Below are positions 1-9,536 of a stretch of 64,000 nucleotides of DNA, piece by piece (the stretch's first letter is position 1; each line of letters begins with the position of its first letter). The position numbers and the translations under genes are program-made. The notes below the pieces were generated by a model. The model made no database searches and had not been told where the DNA came from. It was given only the letters and a program-made list of their open reading frames with translations. This DNA comes from Marinospirillum perlucidum (GTDB lineage Bacteria; Pseudomonadota; Gammaproteobacteria; Pseudomonadales; Halomonadaceae), in assembly GCF_003336805.1 (NCBI RefSeq), contig NZ_QFWJ01000003.1, forward strand, positions 248,001 to 312,000, read 5' to 3'.

Positions 1-365
1 TCCCTGCGTAAGTTTGTCAGGTAGATGCCATCATTCAGGCTGGAGGTCAGTTGATTGAGCAGCTGGATGGTCACAGGCCTTTCCTGTTGCAAGCTCTGGA
101 TCACTTCCATGCGTTGCAGCAGCCGTTCACGCTTGCTACGTAATTCGGTGACTTCACGTATTTCTGCATCCAGTACTTGCAACTCCTCACGGATGAGCTG
201 GTTTTCCTGTTTTAACGCTTCTGTCGTGTTGCTGTTGGTCCACCACCACAAACTGCTGAGGAGCAATCCTAAAAGCAGGCTTGCTGAGGCCAGATAGTTG
301 AATTGCTTCTGGCGGAGTTGTCGCCGTTCCTCCCGCCAGGGCCTGAGATTAATCCCTTCACTCAT
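1..365 (-). CDS. pilN: Type IV pilus inner-membrane assembly protein PilN (C-terminal part outside window)
   Basis: Reading leftward from an ATG at 365, the frame stays open to the window edge (about 121 codons). The start ATG overlaps the pilM stop as ATGA, the usual pilM-pilN coupling. The N-terminus MSEGINLRPWREERR is the typical short cytoplasmic PilN segment that docks on PilM. It is followed by a single membrane segment (about residues 25-43) and then a long charged coiled-coil stretch. PilN bridges cytoplasmic PilM to periplasmic PilO/PilP in the type IV pilus alignment subcomplex. The rest of the gene, and presumably pilOPQ, lie beyond the left edge. Confidence 0.93.
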   Translation of the reverse strand, partial: MSEGINLRPWREERRQLRQKQFNYLASASLLLGLLLSSLWWWTNSNTTEALKQENQLIREELQVLDAEIREVTELRSKRERLLQRMEVIQSLQQERPVTIQLLNQLTSSLNDGIYLTNLRR

Positions 366-1441
366 GATTCAATCCTCATCGCCAAGCCGCAGGCAATCAT
401 CATGGCCGGTGCATCCAGAGCCAAAGCAGAGGCATTGACTTTGCTATTCAGAATCATGCGTGCAAAGGGGTTGGCTAGCAGAGTGGGAACCCCGATATTT
501 TCCTGAGCCATTTGCGGCAGGCCTTCTATAGCAGAAGAGCCGCCAGCCAGAATCAAATAGTCAATATCATGGTAGGTTGACGAGGAGTAAAACAACTGCA
601 GTTGGCGCTCGATCTGGTGCACGGTTGCGGTTTTAAAGGGCTCAAGAATTTCGGAGAAATAATCAGAGGGTAGATCGCCGCGTTTTTTGGCAAAACCGGC
701 TTCTTCACGCGATAGTCCGTAATGGCGCTGGATCTCGTCGGTTAACTGTTTGCCGCCAAACATCTGGTCGCGGCTGTAGATGATTTCACCATCACAAAAA
801 ACGTTCAGGGTAGTCGTTGTCGCCCCTATGTCGGCAATAGCGATAATCTGACCGGCTTCCTGGTTGGGTAGTTCGCTGACGATCAGGTTGATGGCTCTTT
901 CCACGGCCAGATTTTCAACATCAATGACCACCGGCTGCAACCCGGCTTCTTCCAGAACGTGATCAAGTTGATCCGTGGTTTCCTTGCGGCAGGCCACCAG
1001 AAGTACGGGTTGAGTGTCGTCATCCGGATTCAGCGGAGGCTGGCGTTCAAAGTCAATGGCAACTTCATTGAGTGGGTAGGGAATGTGCTGGTCCGCTTCC
1101 AGCAAAACCTGGGCTTCCATCTCTTCATCATCCAGATCCCGAGGCAGGCTCAGGGTGCGGGTAATGACAGCTGCTGAAGGTACGGCTACAGCTGTTCGAA
1201 TGGTGCTGGGTTGGGTGCGATCAATGACCCGTTTAATGCTGCGGGCGACCGATTTATAATCCTTGATTCTGCGATCACTGACTGCACCGCTTTCCAGGGG
1301 AGCGACCCCGTAGCTGGCAACCTCTAATTGATTGCCTTGAGGATGGATTTCAAGAAGTTTTACAGCCGAGGAAGTAATGTCGATGCCAATTAGAGGTAAT
1401 TTTTTCGGGCGAAGAAACGGAAATTCAGGCATCCTGAGCAT
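362..1441 (-). CDS. pilM: Type IV pilus assembly protein PilM (actin-like ATPase)
   Basis: 359 aa, the usual PilM length. It is a cytoplasmic actin/FtsA-fold protein: the phosphate-1 loop is in LIGIDITSSAVKLLE near the N-terminus, a second nucleotide-binding segment is IADIGATTTTLNVF (about residues 200-215), and LILAGGSSAIEGL (about 295-310) matches the adenosine loop of the fold. It forms the cytoplasmic ring of the pilus alignment complex by binding the PilN N-terminus. The ATG at 1441 has AAGGATAAG upstream; an internal ATG (residue 4) is an alternative start. It is first in the leftward pilMN operon and divergent from ponA. Confidence 0.95.
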   Translation of the reverse strand: MLRMPEFPFLRPKKLPLIGIDITSSAVKLLEIHPQGNQLEVASYGVAPLESGAVSDRRIKDYKSVARSIKRVIDRTQPSTIRTAVAVPSAAVITRTLSLPRDLDDEEMEAQVLLEADQHIPYPLNEVAIDFERQPPLNPDDDTQPVLLVACRKETTDQLDHVLEEAGLQPVVIDVENLAVERAINLIVSELPNQEAGQIIAIADIGATTTTLNVFCDGEIIYSRDQMFGGKQLTDEIQRHYGLSREEAGFAKKRGDLPSDYFSEILEPFKTATVHQIERQLQLFYSSSTYHDIDYLILAGGSSAIEGLPQMAQENIGVPTLLANPFARMILNSKVNASALALDAPAMMIACGLAMRIES

Positions 1442-1608
1442 GGTTAGCTTATCCTTGGCTGTTTCAAATGAGTAAGCTGTCTATTGAGCTAGTCAGTGGC
1501 CAACTTGAAATTAAGGTAGCAGCTTGCCTCTCAGGCCTTTTGTATCAGATTGTAATGAGTTGTGCAAATATTTGAAGATCATGCTGCTTAGGAGATGAAT
1601 TTAAAGGT

Positions 1609-4170
1609 ATGCCGGTGATGAAAAGAATTTTAAGGAACCTTGTTTGGCTGGGTATCGGAGCTGCAGGTGTAGGTGGTGTTTGGGCATTAGCCATCGTGCT
1701 TTATTTCTGGCCGGGTTTGCACGAAGAAGTCGCTCAGTTACAAGATGTTGAAAATTTGCTGGATGAACAACTGGAAATGCCCTTGCGAGTTGTTTCCGCT
1801 GAGGGCGACTTGATCGCGGAATTTGGTAAGTACCGGCGCACACCGATCGAGTATGAAGCCATTCCTCAAATTTACCTGGATGCGCTTCTGGCTGCTGAAG
1901 ATGCCAGCTACTACCAACATCCGGGTGTGGACATTCGCGGTTTGCTGCGTGCTGCTGTTCAACTGGTGACGACCGGCCAGATACAATCCGGGGGCTCCAC
2001 CATTACCATGCAGGTAGCCCGTAATTACCTGCTAACCCGGGATAGAACCTTTGCCCGTAAAATCCGGGAAATCCTGCTGTCACTGAAAATGGAACAGCTA
2101 CTGACCAAGCAGGAAATCATGGAACTCTACGTCAACAAGATCTACCTGGGGCATCGTTCCTACGGCATCGTTGCAGCTGCTTCGGTTTACTATGGTCGTC
2201 CTCTTCAGGAGCTAACCCTGCCCGAGCAAGCCATGCTGGCCGGTTTGCCTAAAGCCCCTTCTGCTTACAACCCGCTTGCCGATCCCAAACGCGCCTTGAT
2301 TCGACGCAACTGGATTCTCTCGCGTATGTACAAATTAGGCAAAATTGATGACGTCAGTTATGAAGAGGCGCTACGTTCTCCCATCACCGCAGCTTTTCAT
2401 CCTACAGAAGTTGATTTACAGGCGCCTTACGTAGCGGAAGCGGCACGCCAGTTTGTGCTTGAGCGCTTTAGTGAAGAAGAAGCCTATACACAAGGGATTA
2501 CTGTTTTTACCTCGATTCGTTCCTCTCTGCAAAGAGCAGCTAACGAAGCCATTAACAAAGGTATCCTTGATTATGATCAGCGTCGCGGCTGGCGAGGCGT
2601 TGAACAGGAAGCCATCCCTCTGGTCAGCGAAGAGGATTCTTTAGAAGAAGATGCCTTGGCACGTCTGGAAGCCGAGCAGTCCGGCGGGATGGAGCAGGTG
2701 CAAGAAGCCTTGGCTGACCCTCGTGCAGAACGCTTGCAAGCAGAATACGGCGTGGATTTTTCCAACTGGTTGAAGGTCTTGGATGAAATACCGGTTTATG
2801 GTGGGCTGCAGCCAGCTATAGTGATGGAGGCTGAATCGGATCGCCTGCAAGTGCTGAAGAAAGGTGGTGAGGTGGTCGAACTCACTGCTGATGCCTTTGC
2901 CTGGGCAGGACGCTATCATTCGCCCTACTGGAAGGATCGCAGTGCCCTACCAGGTGATCGACTGGCTTCCCGTGGGGATATGGTGCGCCTGAGACCCAAC
3001 GCTTCTTCGGATTTACCTTGGATGCTGGCCCAGTTGCCAGAACTGGAAGCAGCAATGGTGTCCATGGATACGGCTTCTGGTGAAGTGACCGCCCTGGTCG
3101 GGGGGTTTGATTTCCAGCAAAGCAGCTTTAACCGTGCCCAGCAGGCTGCCCGCCAGGCGGGTTCGGTGTTTAAACCCTTTATCTATCTGGCTGCTTTAGA
3201 AAAAGGCTACACTCCAGCCACCATCATTAATGATGCCCCCGTCGTTTTTGAAGATCCAGCGTTGGAAGGCGTCTGGCGTCCGCAGAATTCCAGTGGCACC
3301 TTCTATGGCCCCACACGTTTACGCGAAGGTCTCTACCGTTCCCGTAATCTTATTTCTATCCGCGTGCTGAATTATGTTGGCATTGCCCGTGCAATTCGCT
3401 ATATCGCCCAGTTTGGTTTTGATACCGATGCCTTGCCGCGCGATCTTTCTTTAGCCTTGGGTAGCGCCAATGTGACACCTTTCGATATGACCCAAGCCTA
3501 TGCCCGGCTGGCCAATGGCGGTTATGAAATTGATGGTCACCTCGTAACACGAATTGAAGATAAAGACGGTGAGTTGTTGTATGAGGCTGAATTTCCTCGA
3601 GTTTGCCGCAATTGCAGTGGAGGTCAGCAAGAAGTCAAACTGGATGGACGCAACTTCCCGGTTGCCCAGCGTAATGTGGATGAAAAAGCGGTCTACACCA
3701 TGCACTCGATTCTGAGAGATGTAATCGATGAAGGCACAGGGCAGCGAGCCCAGGCCCTGCAGCGTCAGGATATTCGCGGTAAAACCGGGACTACCAACGA
3801 ACTGCATGATGCTTGGTTTGCCGGCTTTAACCGAGATCAAGTGGCCACTGTATGGGCTGGATTTGATCAGCCAGCCAGTACCGGTGAATATGGTGCCAAC
3901 CTGGCTCTCCCCATGTGGATCAATTATATGCGCGTGGCCTTGCATGGCCAGCCGGAGCAGACGCTGGCGCGGCCGGAAGGTCTGGTGACTGTGCGCATCG
4001 ATCCGGAAACGGGTGAACGTGCCCGCCCAGGCCAGGAAAATGCCATTTTTGAACTCTTTTACCAGGATCGTGTGCCTGAACCCTTGTCAGCTGCTTCCGG
4101 GGGGGAAAGCCGTTCTGAAGCAGAGTTGATGAATGAAGACGAGTATTCTGCACCGGAATCCCTCTTCTAG
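1609..4170 (+). CDS. ponA: Penicillin-binding protein 1A (bifunctional transglycosylase/transpeptidase)
   Basis: 853 aa class A PBP. One N-terminal membrane anchor (about residues 8-31) is followed by a GT51 glycosyltransferase domain with the catalytic Glu at about residue 97 in AAEDASYYQHPG and the GGSTITMQVARN motif. An OB-like insert (about 300-460) separates it from the transpeptidase domain. The latter has S519 in GSVFKP (SxxK), the SRN motif shortly after, and KTGT at 725. It polymerises and cross-links peptidoglycan in the periplasm. The start has AGGAG about 15 bases upstream. It is divergent from pilM, the arrangement also found in Pseudomonas. The C-terminal tail is acidic and low in complexity. 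Confidence 0.97.
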   Translation: MPVMKRILRNLVWLGIGAAGVGGVWALAIVLYFWPGLHEEVAQLQDVENLLDEQLEMPLRVVSAEGDLIAEFGKYRRTPIEYEAIPQIYLDALLAAEDASYYQHPGVDIRGLLRAAVQLVTTGQIQSGGSTITMQVARNYLLTRDRTFARKIREILLSLKMEQLLTKQEIMELYVNKIYLGHRSYGIVAAASVYYGRPLQELTLPEQAMLAGLPKAPSAYNPLADPKRALIRRNWILSRMYKLGKIDDVSYEEALRSPITAAFHPTEVDLQAPYVAEAARQFVLERFSEEEAYTQGITVFTSIRSSLQRAANEAINKGILDYDQRRGWRGVEQEAIPLVSEEDSLEEDALARLEAEQSGGMEQVQEALADPRAERLQAEYGVDFSNWLKVLDEIPVYGGLQPAIVMEAESDRLQVLKKGGEVVELTADAFAWAGRYHSPYWKDRSALPGDRLASRGDMVRLRPNASSDLPWMLAQLPELEAAMVSMDTASGEVTALVGGFDFQQSSFNRAQQAARQAGSVFKPFIYLAALEKGYTPATIINDAPVVFEDPALEGVWRPQNSSGTFYGPTRLREGLYRSRNLISIRVLNYVGIARAIRYIAQFGFDTDALPRDLSLALGSANVTPFDMTQAYARLANGGYEIDGHLVTRIEDKDGELLYEAEFPRVCRNCSGGQQEVKLDGRNFPVAQRNVDEKAVYTMHSILRDVIDEGTGQRAQALQRQDIRGKTGTTNELHDAWFAGFNRDQVATVWAGFDQPASTGEYGANLALPMWINYMRVALHGQPEQTLARPEGLVTVRIDPETGERARPGQENAIFELFYQDRVPEPLSAASGGESRSEAELMNEDEYSAPESLF

Positions 4171-4220
4171 ACAGGCTGGCCCTAGCGCGGGTGCTTGATC
4201 CAGTGCGGGGCTGGCTGAAA

Positions 4221-4250
4221 AAAAGACCGGGCTAAAAGCCCGGTCTTTTT
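4221..4250. terminator. Bidirectional rho-independent terminator between ponA and maeB
   Basis: Stem AAAAGACCGGGC, loop TAAA, complement GCCCGGTCTTTT. It has an A-run on one side and a T-run on the other, so it can end both convergent transcripts (ponA rightward, maeB leftward). Confidence 0.9.
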
Positions 4251-4275
4251 GTATGCGCTGCGGTAGCAGTTAGAA

Positions 4276-5547
4276 CTAGTTACCGTAAACGTCTTCGATG
4301 CCCTTTAAAGGGTAGTGAGCCGGGAAGGGTTGACGAGCAACACCGGAATCCACGGCTGCCTGGGCAACGGCACCTGATACAGCAGCCAGCAGGCGCTTGT
4401 CCATGGGTTTGGGGATGATGTATTCAGGCCCAAACTCCAGGGAATCCAGCTCGTAGGCTTCCAGAACGTCCTGAGGAACAGGTTCCTTGGCCAGGTTTTT
4501 CAGGGCATTAACTGCAGCGACCTTCATTTCTTCATTGATGGCTGTGGCTCTGACGTCCAGAGCGCCACGGAAGATGAAGGGGAAGCCCAGTACGTTGTTG
4601 ACCTGGTTGGGGTAGTCAGAGCGACCGGTGGCCATGATGACATCACTGCGCGTGGCCTTGGCCACTTCTGGCTTGATTTCCGGATCAGGGTTGGAACAGG
4701 CGAAAACGATGGGGTTGGCAGCCATTTTTGCCAGTTGTTCGCTGCTCAGCAGGTCAGGGCCGGACAGACCGACAAAGACGTCTGCGCCATCGATGGCATC
4801 ATCCATAGTACGCTTGTCTGTTTCATTGGCGAACATGGCCTTGTACTGATTCAGATCTTCACGACCCGTGTGAATAACACCCTTGCGGTCGAGCATGTAG
4901 ATGTTTTCTCTTTCTACACCGCAAGCAACCAGCAGTTTCATGCAGGCAATGGCAGCGGCGCCGGCACCCAGGCAGACGATGCGGGCTTCAGAAATCTTTT
5001 TGCCAGCCAATTCCAGGGCGTTAATCATACCTGCTGCGGTGACGATGGCTGTGCCATGCTGGTCATCGTGGAAGACAGGAATGTTGCACTGTTCGATCAG
5101 GGTGCGTTCAATTTCAAAACACTCGGGTGCTTTGATGTCTTCCAGGTTGATACCACCGTAGGAATCAGCAATACGTGCGACGGTATCAATAAAAGCCTGA
5201 GGGCTTTCGGCATTGACTTCCACATCGACGGAGTTAATACCGGCAAAGCACTTGAAGAGTACGCCCTTGCCTTCCATGACGGGTTTGGAGGCCAGAGGAC
5301 CCAGGTTACCCAGACCCAGAATGGCACTACCATCGGAAATAACGGCAACCAGGTTGCCCTTGCCGGTATAGCGGTAGGCCAGTTCAGGATCCTTGGCGAT
5401 TTCACGAACGGGTTCGGCAACACCAGGGCTGTATGCCAGGGCCAGATCTTTTGCAGTCGCTGTTGGCTTGGTCAGTTCAATACTGAGCTTGCCTGGAATT
5501 GGGAGCGCATGGTAATCCAGAGCTTCTTGCTTTTTATCTTGAGACAT
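4276..5547 (-). CDS. maeB: NADP-type malic enzyme (short form without PTA domain)
   Basis: 423 aa. It carries the N-terminal malic domain (DYHALPIPGKLSIE, then a Tyr-containing AYSPGVAEP motif) and the NAD(P)-binding domain with IVCLGAGAAAIACM (about residues 190-203). FHDDQHGTAIV is the conserved metal/malate-binding segment. It oxidatively decarboxylates malate to pyruvate, supplying reducing power. The E. coli MaeB has an additional C-terminal phosphotransacetylase-like domain of about 330 residues; that is absent here, as in the short malic enzymes of Pseudomonas. The position between ponA and rpmE matches Pseudomonas gene order. NADP rather than NAD use is inferred from the family. Confidence 0.93.
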   Translation of the reverse strand: MSQDKKQEALDYHALPIPGKLSIELTKPTATAKDLALAYSPGVAEPVREIAKDPELAYRYTGKGNLVAVISDGSAILGLGNLGPLASKPVMEGKGVLFKCFAGINSVDVEVNAESPQAFIDTVARIADSYGGINLEDIKAPECFEIERTLIEQCNIPVFHDDQHGTAIVTAAGMINALELAGKKISEARIVCLGAGAAAIACMKLLVACGVERENIYMLDRKGVIHTGREDLNQYKAMFANETDKRTMDDAIDGADVFVGLSGPDLLSSEQLAKMAANPIVFACSNPDPEIKPEVAKATRSDVIMATGRSDYPNQVNNVLGFPFIFRGALDVRATAINEEMKVAAVNALKNLAKEPVPQDVLEAYELDSLEFGPEYIIPKPMDKRLLAAVSGAVAQAAVDSGVARQPFPAHYPLKGIEDVYGN

Positions 5548-5701
5548 TTGATTTTTTCACTATATCTAAACTGTGTGAGCGTTGTTGCAAGCGTATGCAG
5601 AGGTTGGTAAAGCCTCAAGTACAGCTGGCTTGTGGCGATCGCTGTGCTTAGGCTTTTTACTAAGGTCTAATCAGCATATATAAAATAGCTACGCCCCACA
5701 A

Positions 5702-5765
5702 GCGGCTAAAGTGCCGGAATGCGTAAATATTATGGACAAAATAGGGAGTTGCGACCTTTAGCCGC
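5702..5765. repeat. 10-bp perfect inverted repeat in the maeB upstream region
   Basis: GCGGCTAAAG at 5702-5711 and its exact complement CTTTAGCCGC at 5756-5765 are separated by 44 bases. They lie 155-220 bases upstream of the maeB ATG, within the roughly 290-base gap between maeB and rpmE. There is no T-run, so it is not a simple terminator. It could be a paired regulator site or an RNA stem. The rest of this gap (5548-5701) holds AT-rich sequence that includes a TATATA element near 5677, probably the maeB promoter. Confidence 0.5.
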
Positions 5766-5781
5766 AAGAAGCTGCAGGCAT

Positions 5782-5810
5782 AAAAAAAGCCGGGTTTTGA
5801 CCCGGCTTTG
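5782..5810 (-). terminator. Rho-independent terminator of rpmE
   Basis: Stem AAAGCCGGGT / ACCCGGCTTT with a 4-base TTTG loop. The A-run at 5782-5788 becomes the U-tract on the leftward transcript, 25 bases after the rpmE stop. Confidence 0.88.
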
Positions 5811-5835
5811 GTGCAGTTAAGCTGCTTCGGCGATA

Positions 5836-6048
5836 TCAGCTGACCTTGCGCTTGCCGAAACGCTTGGCAAAACGCTCAACACGACCGCCAGTAGCTGCTT
5901 GCTTCTGCTTACCAGTGTAGAAAGGGTGGCAGTTGGAACAAACGTCCAGTTCGAAATCGGAGTCGTGAGTTGTTCCAATGGTGAAAGTAGCGCCACAGGA
6001 GCAGGTTGCCTTGACGTACTTGTAGTTAGGATGAATGCCTTCTTTCAT
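5836..6048 (-). CDS. rpmE: 50S ribosomal protein L31 (zinc-binding form)
   Basis: 70 aa, full length for L31. It begins [12 protein letters not shown]. Four cysteines form the zinc site: C16 and C18 in CSCG, C37 and C40 in CSNC. It is therefore the C+ (Zn-dependent) version, not the zinc-starvation paralogue. It is a surface protein of the large ribosomal subunit involved in intersubunit contact. The gene stands alone with its own terminator and is divergent from priA, as in Pseudomonas and E. coli. Confidence 0.97.
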   Translation of the reverse strand: MKEGIHPNYKYVKATCSCGATFTIGTTHDSDFELDVCSNCHPFYTGKQKQAATGGRVERFAKRFGKRKVS

Positions 6049-6180
6049 GTTGAGCCTCTATAGCTGCTGCGCCGCCACCTGATCCTCTTGCCAGGCACCG
6101 CACAGGGTGTAAATGGAAATTTAGGTCGCGTATTCTAGCAGAGCCTTTTCATTGCGCCAATCAATTTCAGAGTAAAATAT

Positions 6181-8424
6181 ATGCCGCTTCTCAGGGTCGC
6201 CTTGCCGACACCCCTGCGCAGATTATTTGATTACCTGCCCGCCAAGGGGCAACACCTGCCCCAGGTGGGGGTCAGGGTCCAGGTTCCCTTTGGTAATCGT
6301 CAACTGGTGGGGCTGGTGGTCGAACTGGTGGAAGAGTCTTCCATTCCGGTTAGTAAATTGAAAGCGGCCAGGGATTATCTGGACAAAGATCCTCTGTTTA
6401 CCCGTGAGCACCTGGATTTTCTGCTCTGGGTGGCTGGTTATTATCATCAACCGGCCGGTGAGGTGATTTCTACTGCCTTACCGGCGCTTCTGCGCCAGGG
6501 ACAGGCGCTGCATCCACCCCAGCAGCCACGCTGGCAGCTGACGGATTTGGGTCGTGAAACCTCACCTGCAGATCTGAACAGGGCCCCGCGTCAGGCCGCC
6601 CTGCTGGAGTTTCTGCAACTACGCCCTTCGCCTCCCTTGCAGAAAGAAATTCTGGGTGCGGGATTTAATCTCACCCAAGTACGTGCCCTGGAAGAAAAAG
6701 AGCTGGTCACCAGCTATCTATTACCCCATAAAACCCAGGGCGTTGGCTTGCCCGCTCTGCCTCAGGAAGAGGCTTCACCGCGCGAGGTGTTGGCAGAGCT
6801 ACCTCTGCAATTAACTGCCGAGCAAGAGAAGGTGCTGACTCAGCTTAATGACAGCCTGGGCCATTTTCAGCCTCATTTATTACTGGGCGTGACCGGTAGC
6901 GGCAAAACGGAAGTTTATCTGCAGTTGATCCAAAAAATTCTGGAACGGGGCGAACAGGCCTTGGTGTTGATTCCGGAAATTGGTCTGACACCTCAGACAC
7001 TCAGTCGTTTCCAAAAACGCTTTAATCGTCGAGTGGTGGCTCTGCATTCCGGCATGACCGATCGGGAAAGATTGAATGCCTGGCGCAGTGCTCTGGAGGG
7101 CAAAGCGGGGGTGGTTCTGGGAACTCGCTCGGCTATTTTTACACCCTTGCCCAGACTAGGGGCAATTCTGGTAGATGAAGAACATGATGCCTCTTTTAAA
7201 CAGCAGGATAAGGTGCGTTATCAGGCGCGGGATTTAGCGGTTTTGCGTGGCAAGCGCGAAGGAGTTCCTGTGGTGCTAGGTTCTGCCACGCCTTCTTTGG
7301 AAAGCCTGGCACATGGTCTGGCTGGCGATTATCAACTGCATCATCTAACGGAACGGCCAGGACAGGATGTCGAGTTACCTCAGCCCAAGCTGCTGGATAT
7401 TCGCAGCCGTAAGCTTCAGGGTGGCTTTTCCGAACCCCTGCTCAAAGCCATGGGGCAACATCTGCAGGCGGGTAATCAGGTGTTGGTGCTGCTTAACCGG
7501 CGGGGGTTTGCACCCGTGCTTTTTTGCAGCGAATGCGGTTGGATTGCAGGCTGCAAACACTGTGATGCGAGAATGACCTGGCATCGTGAACCGCCCAAAC
7601 TCCACTGCCACCACTGTGATACCCAGCAACCTCTTCCACCGGCCTGTCCTCAATGTGGTCACCAACCGCTACAGCCGCTAGGCTCGGGCACGGAAAGGGC
7701 AGAGGAAACCCTGCAAGAAAGATTTCCCGATATTCCGGTGATTCGTATTGATCGGGATGCTGTTAAAGGAAGAACTGCCCTGCAGGAAAAACTCGATCAG
7801 ATTTTTCATGCTCGACCGGGCATCCTTCTGGGCACCCAGATGCTGGCCAAGGGGCACCATTTCCCCGATGTCACCCTGGCCACCCTGCTGGATGCCGATC
7901 ACGGCCTCTACTCCAGCGACCCACGTGCGATGGAAAGAACCGCCCAGCTACTGGTGCAGGTCGCTGGCCGGGCTGGTCGGGCCGAGAAAAAAGGCGAAGT
8001 GATCATTCAAACGCATCACAGTGATGATCCACGTTTGGAAAAGCTCTGTGTAGCGGGTTATGAAGCCCTCGCCAGAGATCTTCTGGATGAAAGGCGTCAG
8101 GCCCACTGGCCTCCTTTTGCTTACCTGGCCTTATGGCGGGCCGAAGCACCCCAGGCTGCACAGGTTGAGGCGTTGATGCAGGCTTTGGCGAGCCAGTTGC
8201 GCAGTTTATTGGCAGAACAGCCGGAAGCTGTTTCCCTCTTGGGGCCGGTGCCAGCTCCCATGGAAAGACGCCAGGGGCGTTATCACATGCAGCTGGTTTT
8301 GCACGCAGAAAAACGAGCGCCCTTGCATCGTCTGCTGGCTCGGGTATTGCTCTGGATGGAGGCCGCCCCCGAAGCCAAAAAGGTACGTTGGTCGCTGGAT
8401 GTGGACCCGGATGATTTGTTTTAA
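6181..8424 (+). CDS. priA: Primosomal replication helicase PriA
   Basis: 747 aa SF2 DNA helicase that restarts collapsed replication forks by loading the replisome at fork structures. It has an N-terminal 3'-DNA-binding domain, then a helicase core with Walker A GVTGSGKTEVYL (about residues 238-249), Walker B/DEEH at ILVDEEHDASF and GSATPSLESL. A zinc-binding insert carries paired cysteines (CSECGWIAGCKHC, CHHC, CPQCG, about residues 448-500). The C-terminal region follows the LAKGHHFPDVTL and GRAGR helicase motifs. The ribosome-binding site is weak. In Pseudomonas priA is followed by argS; here argS is about 39 kb away. Confidence 0.97.
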   Translation: MPLLRVALPTPLRRLFDYLPAKGQHLPQVGVRVQVPFGNRQLVGLVVELVEESSIPVSKLKAARDYLDKDPLFTREHLDFLLWVAGYYHQPAGEVISTALPALLRQGQALHPPQQPRWQLTDLGRETSPADLNRAPRQAALLEFLQLRPSPPLQKEILGAGFNLTQVRALEEKELVTSYLLPHKTQGVGLPALPQEEASPREVLAELPLQLTAEQEKVLTQLNDSLGHFQPHLLLGVTGSGKTEVYLQLIQKILERGEQALVLIPEIGLTPQTLSRFQKRFNRRVVALHSGMTDRERLNAWRSALEGKAGVVLGTRSAIFTPLPRLGAILVDEEHDASFKQQDKVRYQARDLAVLRGKREGVPVVLGSATPSLESLAHGLAGDYQLHHLTERPGQDVELPQPKLLDIRSRKLQGGFSEPLLKAMGQHLQAGNQVLVLLNRRGFAPVLFCSECGWIAGCKHCDARMTWHREPPKLHCHHCDTQQPLPPACPQCGHQPLQPLGSGTERAEETLQERFPDIPVIRIDRDAVKGRTALQEKLDQIFHARPGILLGTQMLAKGHHFPDVTLATLLDADHGLYSSDPRAMERTAQLLVQVAGRAGRAEKKGEVIIQTHHSDDPRLEKLCVAGYEALARDLLDERRQAHWPPFAYLALWRAEAPQAAQVEALMQALASQLRSLLAEQPEAVSLLGPVPAPMERRQGRYHMQLVLHAEKRAPLHRLLARVLLWMEAAPEAKKVRWSLDVDPDDLF

Positions 8425-8520
8425 CGGTGATCTTCGCAGTGTTGCAGTTTGTCTTGCTATTGTGAAATTGGGTGAATATAGTAAAACTAAACTGGAGCGG
8501 TCATATAAGGAAAGCCACCC

Positions 8521-9075
8521 ATGCCGCAGCATTCACCCCAATTATCACGTCATTACCAATCAGGTTTTAATCTGATTGAGCTGTTGGTTGTCCTGGTGAT
8601 TGCCGCGGTGGCTTTTGGCGTCCTGCTCCCGGCGGGCGAATCCCTGCTTAATCGAAGTCGTTTAATCGGGGCAACCAATGAAGTCTATGCCAGTCTTTTG
8701 TTTGCAAGAAATGAAGCCACACGCCGGCGTCAGGCCTTTAGTGTCTGTGCACTCAGTACAATGAATTCAACCACCTGTGCATCGGGAAATCAGCCGGTTT
8801 TGGCTGTTTTTTCCGGTGATAGTGGCAGCCAAATAGCCAGTGGGCGAACCAATCCGATCGACCTGCCTGAGGGCGTGAGTGTCAGTCTCAATAATATTTC
8901 CAACCAACGCTTGGTCTTTCAGCGTTTGGGCAATCGTGACCCCGGTGCCGATAAAGCGCAGCCCGTGTTTCTTGCCGTCTCTATAGACGGACAGAGCCGC
9001 AATATTGATGTTTGTTTTAATGGCCGCATTCTGATTAGAGACGCAGGCAGCAGCCAAAGCGAGTGTGAGCAATGA
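8521..9075 (+). CDS. Minor type IV pseudopilin, FimT/FimU (GspH) type
   Basis: 184 aa. A class III prepilin signal is present: a short basic leader ending QSGF, then NLIELLVVLVIAAVAFGVLL, with cleavage after Gly and Glu at position +5. The family continues with the typical helix and a beta-rich domain with cysteines. FimU/GspH pseudopilins are part of the priming complex at the tip of type IV pili. AAGGAAAG lies about 8 bases before the ATG. It is first in a four-gene pseudopilin operon and overlaps the next gene by ATGA. Which of the two names (FimT or FimU) applies cannot be settled from sequence alone. Confidence 0.88.
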   Translation: MPQHSPQLSRHYQSGFNLIELLVVLVIAAVAFGVLLPAGESLLNRSRLIGATNEVYASLLFARNEATRRRQAFSVCALSTMNSTTCASGNQPVLAVFSGDSGSQIASGRTNPIDLPEGVSVSLNNISNQRLVFQRLGNRDPGADKAQPVFLAVSIDGQSRNIDVCFNGRILIRDAGSSQSECEQ

Positions 9076-9536
9076 AGGGGCCGATCAAAAAACAACAGGG
9101 CTTCAGCTTGATAGAAGTTCTGGTAGCTGTCTTTGTCATTACTTTTGGTCTGGTGGGGATGGTACTGATGCAAACCCATAGTCAGAGAGATGCTTTCAAG
9201 GCACACCAGCTCAGCCTGGCCGGGCTCTATGCCCAGGATATGCAGGAAAGGCTGAGATCCAATCTTTGTTATCTCAATCATACAGCCAACGGCCCTGAAA
9301 CCACGACCGAACTGGAAACCTTCCTGGATAATCAACTGGATGAATGGCGCAGTGCCCATCAGTTAACAGCTCGGGGTTGGACCAGTAGTTGGCAGAATGT
9401 CAGCTATGATGCCAGCCAGTTGAACTCCAACGGCTATTGGCAATTTGAACTGCGTTTATTGCCCCCTAACCCCTCGACCCAGGCTAGGGTTCAAACCCTT
9501 TTGATCGATTACCGGGACGAGGATTGCTCGTCATGA
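9072..9536 (+). CDS. pilV: Minor type IV pseudopilin PilV-like
   Basis: 154 aa. Prepilin leader MKGPIKKQQG followed by FSLIEVLVAVFVITFGLVGM, the PilV/GspI-type N-terminal helix. It is small and ends in DEDCSS. PilV is a minor pilin in the PilVWX-FimU tip complex that primes pilus assembly. It overlaps the upstream gene by four bases (ATGA) and its stop overlaps the next start, indicating translational coupling. Confidence 0.88.
   Translation: MKGPIKKQQGFSLIEVLVAVFVITFGLVGMVLMQTHSQRDAFKAHQLSLAGLYAQDMQERLRSNLCYLNHTANGPETTTELETFLDNQLDEWRSAHQLTARGWTSSWQNVSYDASQLNSNGYWQFELRLLPPNPSTQARVQTLLIDYRDEDCSS

Noticed and set aside
5836-6048. Possibility that L31 here is the zinc-independent (RpmE2) paralogue
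   Set aside because: All four zinc cysteines are present and the length and flanking genes fit the primary rpmE.
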